Source: Isoetes taiwanensis
Taxonomy: Eukaryota > Streptophyta > Lycopodiopsida > Isoetales > Isoetaceae
Reading direction: 5' to 3'
Length of the DNA: 64,000 bases
NCBI GenBank assembly: GCA_021234155.1
Contig: JAJEKV010000010.1
Span: forward strand, 4,934,871-4,998,870
How positions within the stretch are numbered: the first letter of the stretch is position 1; every line of letters begins with the position of its first letter. Shown in pieces: positions 46,780 through 56,030 of this stretch. Position numbers and translations under genes: made by a program. Below the pieces are notes generated by a model, which did not search any database, was not told the origin of the DNA, and saw only the letters and a program-made list of their open reading frames with translations.

Positions 46780-47368
46780 TCTTGCAGAAAGTTTACATGG
46801 CACTCTGTGATCTGCCCTCTTTGTATGCAGAGGAATGAGACAATTGAGCACTGCTTTTTCTTGTGTCACCATGTTCGATTTGCTTGGTAGTGGCTTTTGA
46901 GCCTTTCCCATTGTGACTTGAATAGTCAGCAAGTCCTATTGTCAGTCTATTTTAGTTCTTGGGACAAGTTGGCAAAGAGGGTTTTCCACTTAGTATCCGC
47001 TTGGATCATCTGGTCCATCTGCAAGAGACGAAATCTCCTCATCTTCAATGGACATGTTCAGGTACGCTAGTGCTCAGCGATGCTCGTAGTCGCATTGTAA
47101 AGGTGTACAAGTATTCTTCCCTAAAGGATGACGTTAAGAGTATCATTTGGGAGCGATATCTTCAGATTCAGACTTACTTATAGCCAGTTATGCTCTTGGT
47201 GGTATGTATTCTCTGCTTTTCTATGTTATGTATATGGTAGGTAGTGTTGATCTAGTGGACATCTTTCCACTGGGTTTTGAGTCCCCCATGTAATCATTGT
47301 ATTCTTTAGTAATAAAGGTCCATGTTCATCAAAGAAAAAAATAATAATAAAAAAAAAATAAAAAAAAA
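46780..47368 (+). mobile_element. L1-type LINE 3' fragment with zf-RVT domain and poly(A)
   Basis: The translation shows SVICPLCMQRNETIEHCFFL and CHHVRF, then WIIWSICKRRNLLIFNG. This is the zinc-finger reverse-transcriptase-associated domain at the C-terminus of plant L1 ORF2. There is a stop (TAG) inside FAW-WLL. The 3' region ends in AATAAAGGTCCATG and an A-rich tail (47332-47368). It is a different LINE lineage from the TTCC-tailed one. Confidence 0.8.
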
Positions 47369-47619
47369 TCCCGGGGATGTCACATAGTTTAAGGCGTATG
47401 TACCATGTGAGTGAAAGGGGTGGGTTTTTTTTTACCCTAAACCGTATGTATAAATACGGATAGGGGCTTGGCTAGGGGGTTTTCTGGGGGGGAATCCAGT
47501 GTAATGTGTATACGGGAAGGGGCGTTTAGAAGGTTGGACAAGGCGTATACGGAGGGTTTTTTGCTGACCCCATTAACGCACGTGGCGTATCACTTTTATA
47601 GTAGGTGAAACCCCCGGGA
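47369..47619. mobile_element. MITE-like element (251 bp) at the LINE poly(A)
   Basis: Ends TCCCGGGGATGTCACATAG and the complement of TTCCCGGGGGTTTCACCTA. The interior has repeated GGCGTAT(A/G)(C/T) words. It sits exactly at the end of the A-tract, with A-rich sequence on both sides, consistent with insertion into the tail. Confidence 0.6.
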
Positions 47620-50600
47620 AAAAAATATGATAACATAAAAAGACTGCATTGCCATTGGCTTGTTTGAGCATGTGCATGGGATTAGCCCTCTGGCATAATG
47701 GAGATCCCTTTGGGGAGCTGCATTATGCCTGGTGAATCATCATGGGACCAATTGAAATTGGAGGGGTTCAAATCCCTATGCTTCGTACTCTGTTGTCAGC
47801 TCTAGTCTTCCACATGTAAGCTGGTTTTTTTCTCCCTCTTATAATTCATATGCTGATGTCTGGCAGGTCCTTGGAGATGTGCTCCTCCTTGTAATCTGCC
47901 GCATCATGCTTAGTTCCTTCTCGACCAGCTTGCTTTGCTCTAGCTTCATGGAAAGGAGAGGTATTCCAGAAACTATGTTTTATTATTTTTAATGTAATTA
48001 ATGTGGCTCAATTTGCCACATTCATGCTCCTCCATGTTTAAGCAAGAAGCATGGTGCCATCACCCTGTTTAAGGTCAGGTATGTATGATACTCTTATTAT
48101 TGTAATTCAATCACGTTCCTCTTCATGTTTGTAACTAGTGTCTCAATATTAAGTGTGTATGATTTGCCACTGACTGCGTCATTGACCTGGTGACCTTAGC
48201 ATCTAAATCATAGGATGACATGGAAAATAGGGTTTGATCCCATCATGGTAGCCCTTAAGCCCAAATTTTCATGGGTATAACTTAGAATGTAAGGCGAGTC
48301 TTAGCTTTTTTTTTGGTTAGTTATGTTGGCGATTTTTTCTGAGCTTTGATTTGAGTTATAGCAACCTTGGCGAATCTTTCATTCGTCGAGCGATGAAATA
48401 TATACTTTTTGCACAAGTGAAATTTGGGTTTGCAATTTATATCTCTTAAGTCCCTACACACAATTGTAAGATATAATGAATACACATGTTACTCTAAATT
48501 GGTGTACGTGTCTTCACAAGAGAAAGGTCAAGCTATCGCTATTTATCGTCAACAATAAAAATGTAAATCACACCCATCTACTGGTACCACAAGGCATTAA
48601 TTTTTATTATATTAATTTAAAAACAGAGAATTTCTTATAACAACATCCTATTCGACCCTAAATCAATTGCCTTCAACATCCCTAATGCAATTGAGCAATA
48701 AAATGCTTAGATCATGCATTTTCTAAATCGAGATAATCAGTCATTAGAAAAACAAATGTAGTACCAATCCAACAATTGAAAGACATTGGTCGCGAGGTTT
48801 TAAGTTTTGAAATATATGCCTGAACCCTAGATTTCTACTGCAAAATATAACCTCAGTCGTCACCAATTTGAAGAGTTTGATCATGTCGTAAGGATGTTTG
48901 TGGAAACAATTGAATCGTGTAACTATTAAAATACACAGATACATGATATTTGGGACCATGAAAAATTCCTATGTGCTATTCTTATATTGATTGCCTTAGT
49001 TGATTGCCATGAAGTGGTGGCTCATTGCCTTGTGGTAGTGGTTGATTGCTTAAAGGTGTTCCTTGCTGCCCTAGAAAGTGCATTCTAAAATTTATAAAAT
49101 ATGTTAAACCACAAATAAATAGCTTAAAAGAATATCGTAGATAACTTGGAGTATGGTCCTCCGATTGATCATCCCTTACTCTCCTAACTGGTGCATCACT
49201 TTGAGGTAGCGGTTGATTTCTCTGAGGTCGTGTGTGCCCCCCCTAAAATTTATATTCCACAATTCTTAAGTATAACAAAAAGGTGGCTAGTAGGAAATTC
49301 ATAAATAAATCTAGAGTTGCCCTCTAAACTTGTCCTCCCTTTTTGATGTTTTAGACATAAATTGGCATTTTAACAAACATGCCATATGACATGATTTGTG
49401 AGTAAAATAAAATATGCTTCAACAAAATTACCATATTGGTGACAAGCTCCAGCAGCTTGAGCTTCAAGAGGACAGAGAAAAGACCACATGAATGATGCTA
49501 AACTGCCAAGACATGCAAGCGTCAAAAGTTAAAATGAATAATTTATGGAAATAAATATTCCAAGTAAGGTTCATACCAAATAGGAGCAACCCCATAATAA
49601 CACTCCATGATGAACAATGATTGGAGCCAAATATTATCACACCCGCTATAAGCAACGCAATGAAGACGCCCATCTAATATTTACAAGGAATGCTTGAATT
49701 AAAAACATAAAAGATGTCTTTCAAATGTCAAAGATGAGATCCCAAGTATAATAATACAAATTTCCTTAGATTATTATAACAAGACTGATATAAAAACTGA
49801 TAAAACCAAGATAAAGTGATTATAACCTGTATACAATAAATTGTAAATGATGCTAATGCAAATGTCCATACATGCATATGGCATACTACATGCATATACA
49901 TATGCATATGCCACCCTACTACAAATTCCTACAAGGATTTGATGACTGGAATTGCAGATTCTTCTCCGAAAGTAAGTATGGGTCTTGAAGAGATACAATA
50001 AGATAAGAAAGAAAGAGCCCTTAGTTGCTGGCCAATAGCGATTCTAAAAAATTATATCATGACATTAAATTGCATGATTAAAACTGCAATAAAAGCTCTG
50101 TTCATGGAATTGTAGAAGTGAATGGGGCTTTGGAATTGTCAAGGGTTATAGTGCAAGCCATGTGGGCAATCCATCTGAAAAGCATTGGGTCCATCATGAT
50201 CTAGTTGCTTTAAGGTTATAGAGCACGCAGTACATTTGAATCTTTCTTCAAGTTACTCAGCTGCTTCATGGAAAGCCGGATAATTCATGCCATATTATGT
50301 GTCAATGGAATTTTCATAGATCTAATTTTCAAAATCAAGAATATTTGTTGTTAATTGTACTCATTTTTTAACAGCATCAGTCTTTTGCTAGGAACTTGTC
50401 CATTTATATATGATCAATAAACTGTAAAAACGTCTACTGATTGAGATCAAATGGGATTCACTTATCACAGGCCCTTCTTACAACAGACCCTTCTTCGGCT
50501 TTCGTAAGAGTAGGATCATATCTCTTCATATTAAGGCTCTTCTGGTAGCTGATACAGAGGTCCAAGTGACTATTTTCAACGTCAATACTATGGCTGACAA

Positions 50601-51479
50601 TATGGCACAAACAGCCTTTCGGAATGATTCAGATTAAGATTTGGAGGAGGATAATGCAGGTGTAAATAAGGTGGAACTTATGGGTTTCGGATCGCAAAAA
50701 AAGCTATGATTTCCAGCTTCTTTTCTCAGTCCAGGACAAATGCCATAGTGTTTCATTTCCACCGACATTTCGAGACCATTGCAAAACAATTTGACAATTT
50801 CGACCATTATTTGGAGATCTTATCGCTAAGTGCAACCTTTTTTTATTTTTTTTCAAGTTTTCACCATTGTTAAACCATTGAATTACCACGTATAAACAAC
50901 GGATACACCAAAATGTGCAAACACATGCACATATCAGTGGTCCGATCAAGCCTCAGCCTGGTGCAAAATGTGCAACCTGATAAGCTCCGGTGAAGGCAGC
51001 ACATGCAGCTACATCACACAGAGCAGGAAAATAGAGAAAGCACAGAGACGGCTGATCCGGAATAGAAATTTAAAGCATAAAAATCGTCTGTCTTGTGTTT
51101 GACGAACACAGTGATGGCTACACAGGGGTAAACGCCATCACAGAAGCGGCAGCCAGAGCCAGGAGCCAATTCCCGATAATCCAGGAGCCAAATCCAGGAT
51201 CCAGATAATGCAGCAGTAGATGCAGCAGATGCAAGATCCAGACGCAACAGATGCCCTGCTGCAACCTCTTGCAACTCCACTTGCAATATCCGGCAACTCT
51301 ACTGCAGCCAGGAGGTCGGATGCATGCCCGCGACCAAAATGGAAAGAACCTAATTTCTATATCGAACCATTACAAAAAAGCCACTTAAAAAAAAAGGGAC
51401 AATCACCAAACCCAACCTTTGGCCAAAATCTTAGAAACATCTACAGCAAACCTTCTTTGGAGACCTTAATTTGGACTAG
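47620..51479. other. Long intergenic stretch, no gene recognised
   Basis: I looked for exons on both strands. 49673-49464 (minus) gives a hydrophobic 69-codon frame (GVFIALLIAGVIIFG). The region near 50530-50700 gives a readable piece (KALLVADTEVQVTIFN), but neither can be joined to anything. A CATATGCATATG-rich patch lies at 49868-49910. The rest looks like decayed non-coding DNA. Confidence 0.45.
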
Positions 51480-51615
51480 ATGGTGGCATACATCTCTCAC
51501 ACAAAATTTTGACCATGAGACCACAATTTGCATGGTGGTATACATCTCTCTGACAAAATTTTGACCATTATTTGGAGAATTCGATTTGAATGGTGGCATA
51601 CATCTCATATAAAAT
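51480..51615. repeat. Tandem repeat, about 55-60 bp, 3 copies
   Basis: TGGTGGCATACATCTCTC, ATGGTGGTATACATCTCTC and ATGGTGGCATACATCTCAT begin successive units. The first two continue with ACAAAATTTTGACCAT; the third has only ATAAAAT. Confidence 0.8.
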
Positions 51616-52099
51616 GAGCCCCATAAATATTCATAGAAAAAAATGTCATATTAAAAAAAAAAACTCTGCATTCCCTACCCATTCCTTCCTTGAGCGCCCA
51701 CCACTTGAGCGCCCAGGCCCGATCCAGCTCATGTGAGGCTGCAGGGGCAATCATCAAGCAACAAGCACGGTTAAGCATCAACAGCCGGGTCTGATTCGGC
51801 ACACCTCCCAGTTCCAAGTTCGCCTAGTTTCCACAAGTCAGGGTCCTATCCAAATCCAGATTCGGCCATACCAGGTTACCTTTTGTTTAGTTTTGTGTTG
51901 GTTTAAAGCCTGGTTGAAGGATGTGTTACACCTGCCTGGTTCTTCTCCAGGCACGGCTCTAGAGGCCGGGGGGGTTTTTGGCCCAACACAGCAAAACTAG
52001 GTGGCCCTTTTGGCTTTGGAATTGACAGTAGCAGCAGATTCCGGCCTCAGCTTCAGGGAATCACGGCACAGTTTCAGCAGGTCACGACAGTTCAGCAGA

Positions 52100-53497
52100 A
52101 TCCATTACTTTGCTTCTGCTTTTGATGCCTAGGCTGACTTGGTGATCCACAGCCCATTACTTTGCTTCTGCTTTTGCCTTGCTTGCTCCCCTTTGTTTTA
52201 TGGCTCGTATCCTATATTTTTTATTCCTTAAAGCTTGGAGTTCCCTTTTGTTCTTATAAGCAGTTCTGCTCGCCCATCCTCTTGTTGCTCCGAATGGCTC
52301 GTCAGATCAAGCGCATGGCCAGGGAGACCCGTAAAGAAAAGAACCTCGTTAGGCTGCCTGAGCCAGTCTTGAATAGGCCCTATGATCCCGCGATTGTGCC
52401 ATATCTTCAGGCAGCCCCATCATTTCGGCCTCAGCGCCCTATACTGGCACACCCAGACACACCCCCAGACACGCAATCCGCTCCAGATGCATCTTCGGCT
52501 GCAGCCTTGACCAGGATTGATGCTCGGATCCATTGTCTGCCTCCAGATTTGTTGGTCGGGATCCGCACGGTCCAATCGACAGTCACACTCACAGGAACAT
52601 CGGCTCAATTGCCCTTGGGAAGCTGGGTCCAGCTTTTAGAGATGCTGCTACAGTCGGCAGGAACTGATTCAGCGCAGCACGACAGTGCTACACCCGTACC
52701 TCCCACAGGGTTAGCGTCTGAGCATGTGGATGCTACGTTCCAGGCCGATGATACCACACCTATGCCCACACGGCCGTCATCCGAGGATTGTTTGCCCATT
52801 GCACATGTCCCGCTTTCGAAGTCTGACCAGGCCACAGCGCACTCGTTAGCCCTGAACCTACGCATTGTGGGTTTGGAGGAAGCAAGCGACACTCCTGGGA
52901 CAGCTGAGGTGACCCATTTCTTTGCTGAGGTGATGCACGTAAAGGCAGATGGCATTCTCTCGGCTCGTCGAGTTGGAGCAGTGCGACCTGACCGCCCCCG
53001 TCATTTACTGGTCAGTTTCAGGGATGCTTTGTCCAGGTTGCACATCCTCCGCCATGGCAATCACTTGCAAGGGACCTCCTTCTCCGTCCAGGAAGACCTT
53101 ACCCCACAGCTCTGCCGACGGAAGGATGAGTTATGTCGAGTCCGCGAGGCTCGTCTGCACCGGAAGTGGGCTGTGTATAAAGGCGGCCAGGCTATCATTC
53201 GTGATCGCTGGCCACTTGATCCATGGGCAGTGTCTGTGTAGTTGATTTGACTCTGAGATCTGCTTGGGCTTATGCCCTTTTGTTTTATTCTAGTTTTGTG
53301 ATTTGCTACGGGGCATAATCCCCCGAGTTCTGTGTACTAGGGCTAGTCCCCACGTTTGATTTTGGCTTCGGCCTTTTTGGTTTGGTCACGAGGCTTGGTC
53401 CCCGAGTTTCAGTCTGGGCTTTTGCCCTATCTTTTGTATTAGGTCCCATAACCCGATTGGGTTCTGCGGACGTTAAAAATTTCTTCCTTCCTTCCTA
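52100..53497 (+). mobile_element. ORF1-only retroelement with structured 3' end
   Basis: The element holds one ORF (52294-53241), a 3' region of about 240 bp containing six or more short hairpins, and the family 3' end: TATTAGGTCCCATAACCC, loop GATT, GGGTT (53458-53462), GCGGACGTTAAAAATT, then a TTCC tail (53479-53495). No endonuclease or reverse transcriptase is present. It ends the same way as the LINE at 27790-31158, so it may be mobilised by that LINE's enzyme or be an internally deleted copy. The 5' limit is approximate. Confidence 0.75.
52294..53241 (+). CDS. LINE ORF1-like RNA-binding protein, 315 aa, intact
   Basis: An open frame with no breaks. The ATG at 52294 (MARQIKRMARETRKEKN) was preferred to an upstream hydrophobic extension. 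Residues 1-60 are basic, about 60-215 low-complexity and Pro/Thr/Ser-rich. The C-terminal part resembles the RRM plus C-terminal domain of L1 ORF1 proteins: LNLRIVGLEEA, then ARRVGAVRPDRPRHLLVSFR, then LQGTSFSVQEDLTPQLCRRK. The minus-strand copy at 33744-33070 shares this C-terminal part, which shows conservation at protein level (many differences are conservative). The likely role is binding element RNA for retrotransposition. It is the best preserved mobile-element gene in the window. Confidence 0.75.
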   Translation: MARQIKRMARETRKEKNLVRLPEPVLNRPYDPAIVPYLQAAPSFRPQRPILAHPDTPPDTQSAPDASSAAALTRIDARIHCLPPDLLVGIRTVQSTVTLTGTSAQLPLGSWVQLLEMLLQSAGTDSAQHDSATPVPPTGLASEHVDATFQADDTTPMPTRPSSEDCLPIAHVPLSKSDQATAHSLALNLRIVGLEEASDTPGTAEVTHFFAEVMHVKADGILSARRVGAVRPDRPRHLLVSFRDALSRLHILRHGNHLQGTSFSVQEDLTPQLCRRKDELCRVREARLHRKWAVYKGGQAIIRDRWPLDPWAVSV

Positions 53498-54719
53498 GTA
53501 AATGACGCAATAGTAATTAGAATAAATAAATGTGCAACATATAAAGGGCTATGCGTGGAAATAATTTAGCAATATAAGCAAACTCAAAATGCATGTGATT
53601 GCATGCATGAAACTAATAGGAAACTGCCACGGGGAGGATTTCCGCCACGGAAACTCCGACACATGGCAGTTCCCTTACGTAAACAACCGGGGAGGGCTTT
53701 TTTCTGAGGTGGCGTTGACGTGTCGCCTACGTAGAAAAATTTTATTGTATTGCGTGTGTTTCTTTTTTCCTTCAAGCTTTGGCAATGGCGTAAGTCCGGC
53801 ATGCTCCGAGACCTTTTTTTGAGGCGTTGTTGTGGCGCTCGCCTCGTCGTCTAGTTCTGCAGTGGCGCCTTGGCCTTAGCTTCATTTTGATATCTGTTTT
53901 GCTGGATTTGGAGCTTGCTTCAAGTGTTGTGATGAGTTTTTGAGTTCTGAGGAGTTCTGGCGAGTTCTGGCGAGTTTGTGACGAGTTCTGTCGAGTTCTG
54001 GAGTGTTGTGGCGAGTTTTTGGAGTTTAGCGAGCTTCTTAAGGTAATTTTTTTAGTTTTTAGTTTCCTTAGTTATTTCTAACACTTTCTTGTTTGTTTTT
54101 TGCAGTTCTCGATAGTATGGAGGAGGAAAGCAGGTTCTGCTTTGTCATTTTGTTGTTGCTTGGCTTGCATGCAGTGTTAGCTGACTGCGTTCGGGCTAAC
54201 AGACCATCTTTTGCTATTCTTGAACCGGATGAGGACTTCTGCAGGGAAGAAAGAGGAATAGACATGGATTCTGTGTATCTGGAAAAATTTCTGTTGTGAA
54301 AATTTTGGATTGTATCTGGGATTGTTTTGATCAATGTCATAATATGAATTTCTGCTGTGAAAACATGTTTTGCATTGTATCTGGGATTGTTTTAATATCA
54401 ATGTGATAATATGACTCGAATGTCTCGTATATTAACTGTGTCAAATTATATAAAATTGTCTTCAAATGTGTCTTATCTATACACCAATTTTCTGTACAAA
54501 ACAATACTTGGTGGCGCCGCTTAAGCTCCGCCACCAACAGAAGTTTCCATAGAAGAAACAAAAATAGGAATCCAGGAGGAAAAAAGCCCATCCCCCGCCC
54601 CCCTCCCCCCGGTTGTCTACGATAAAATAGCAACCCTCTATCATTCCATTTAAATTCAAAAGTTATTGTATTAAGGAAGTGGCTTCCCTCTACTGGCTCA
54701 TTTACGAATTAGAACTCTG
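53498..54719. other. Intergenic around a small ORF; possible inverted ends
   Basis: ACAACCGGGGAGGGCTTTTT (53681-53702 region) is loosely mirrored by the complement of AAAAAGCCCATCC...CCCGGTTGTC (54575-54615), hinting at a transposon about 0.9 kb long. A (GAGTTCTGG)n-type short repeat lies at 53938-54035. Confidence 0.35.
54117..54299 (+). CDS. Possible 60-aa protein with a hydrophobic N-terminus
   Basis: Starts with MEEESRFCFVILLLLGLHAV, which could be a signal peptide cut before DCVRAN, followed by an acidic tail with two cysteines. An intron acceptor-like TTTTTTGCAG precedes the ATG by about a dozen bases, so a 5' untranslated exon is possible. It could equally be the first exon of a decayed transposase. 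No family recognised. Confidence 0.3.
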   Translation: MEEESRFCFVILLLLGLHAVLADCVRANRPSFAILEPDEDFCREERGIDMDSVYLEKFLL

Positions 54720-55165
54720 TTTGCCCTAGAATCCATGAGGATTCCTTTAGGTTGCATAGGGATTCCCCATGATTCCCATACGATTCCTCTAGGTTCTTCA
54801 AGATTCTCTTATGATTTTGTTGGGTTCCTCAAGATTCTAGAATATTTACCCCAAGTTCTCTTCAGATTCTGATTCTCTAATATTCTATGAAAATTCCCCT
54901 AGATTCTCTAAGATTTATCAAGTCCTCCTAGATGCTGTAACTTTCTCTAGATTCCCTTAAATACCACGAAGATTTTCCAGTAATATATAATAACTCCCCT
55001 AGATTCTCAAAGATTCTATGAAGCCTCTCTAGGATTCTCTAAGATTTTATAAGGATTCTTTTAGATTCTCTTAAGATTTTTTTAGATTTCTAAATATTCT
55101 CTCTAGATTCCCTAAAATTCTAGGAATATTTCATATAGGTTCTCTAAGATTCCATGAAGATTATC
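54720..55165. repeat. Degenerate array of AGATTCTC / CTCTAGATTC words
   Basis: Phrases such as CTCTAGATTCCCTAAA, TCTCTAAGATTCTATGA and CCTCTAGGTTCTTCAAGATT recur every 15-25 bp for 440 bp. This is a strongly decayed minisatellite. Confidence 0.8.
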
Positions 55166-55169
55166 CATT

Positions 55170-55680
55170 TCGATTACATTGACTCCAATGGCATTGAAAC
55201 AATTGCAAATTACCAGTTATTGGAAAGCTCTCGACCAGAGGAATCCAATGGCATGGGCTCCTCCTTCATCTAACGCAATCATTGTGGGATATGGTTGTTT
55301 GAAGTAGAGGCTGGATTTCCAGAATGCTATAGTGCCACCTGAAAGGAATCCAATGGCATGGGGTCCTCCTTAATCTGACGCAAACATTGTGGGATATGGT
55401 TGTTTGGAACATATGGTTGTTTGAATCATCCTCTTCTTCGAAGTTTTTCAATGAGATACAAGAGGCAAACGTAGCAGATGTCTACATTCCCAAAAAGCTC
55501 TTCCAATTAACTTTCACATGCACGTGTCCTTATAAAGAGAGACGAGGAAAAAGAAATTATAACACTTTTAGTTAGGACCCACTCATCCCGCCACAGTTGC
55601 ACCCATAAATATTGGCAATTGGGCCCTATTGTAGTATAAATAAATCTTAGCCTCGGCCTGCAATATAAGTTACAAGGTAA
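55170..55680. other. Intergenic with a small internal duplication
   Basis: GGAATCCAATGGCATGGG, TCCTCCTT and AACATTGTGGGATATGGTTG appear at about 55239-55310 and again at 55337-55405 (unit about 98 bp). No gene. Confidence 0.6.
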
Positions 55681-55740
55681 GGGTTAATGTCCTGGAGATT
55701 TTTTACGTCCACGGAGACCAAATTGGCCATGGACCCAAAC
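55681..55740 (-). mobile_element. Minus-strand copy of the retroelement 3' end
   Basis: Read on the minus strand: GGGTCCATGGCCAATTTGG, TCTCCGTGGACGTAAAAAAT. The stem is GGCCA/TGGTC with loop ATT (55716-55728), including one G-U pair. It matches the LINE end at 31091-31141 but lacks a clear simple tail. Confidence 0.65.
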
Positions 55741-55904
55741 AAGGGAGGGGGGAAGGTTCATGAGCGAGGGAAGCAGGCAACCATACCCAATGTTGAAATT
55801 TTCAATGTTAAATTAGAAAGAGTTGTGAGATGGGCTAGCACCAATTCATGCCCAATTGCACCCTTTAAGCTGTCGTCCTAAATTCTGTTGCTTCAATATG
55901 TAGC

Positions 55905-56030
55905 ATAATAACAGGGGGTTTTTTTTTGTAATTTTATACGTTTTTCTCTATGGTTTTCATATGATTTGAAGGCCGTATTTTGTGGGACGTACTAATGCGT
56001 ATATCTAGAGAGCGCTTAGGTTCATGGTGC
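55905..56030 (+). repeat. Second copy of the dispersed repeat at 34735-34885
   Basis: TTTTATACGTTTTTCTCTATGG, then CATATGATTTGAAGGCCGTATTTTG, ACGTACTAATGCGTATATCT and AGAGAGCGC. It has no TTCTA expansion. Confidence 0.8.

Noticed and set aside
47690-47775. tRNA-like T-loop (GGGGTTCAAATCCC)
   Set aside because: No A-box at the right distance and no acceptor stem could be paired; it is a chance match.
52162-52293. Upstream in-frame extension of the ORF1 protein
   Set aside because: It adds a hydrophobic stretch not expected in an RNA-binding ORF1 protein, and the ATG at 52294 gives a basic start, so the shorter form was used.
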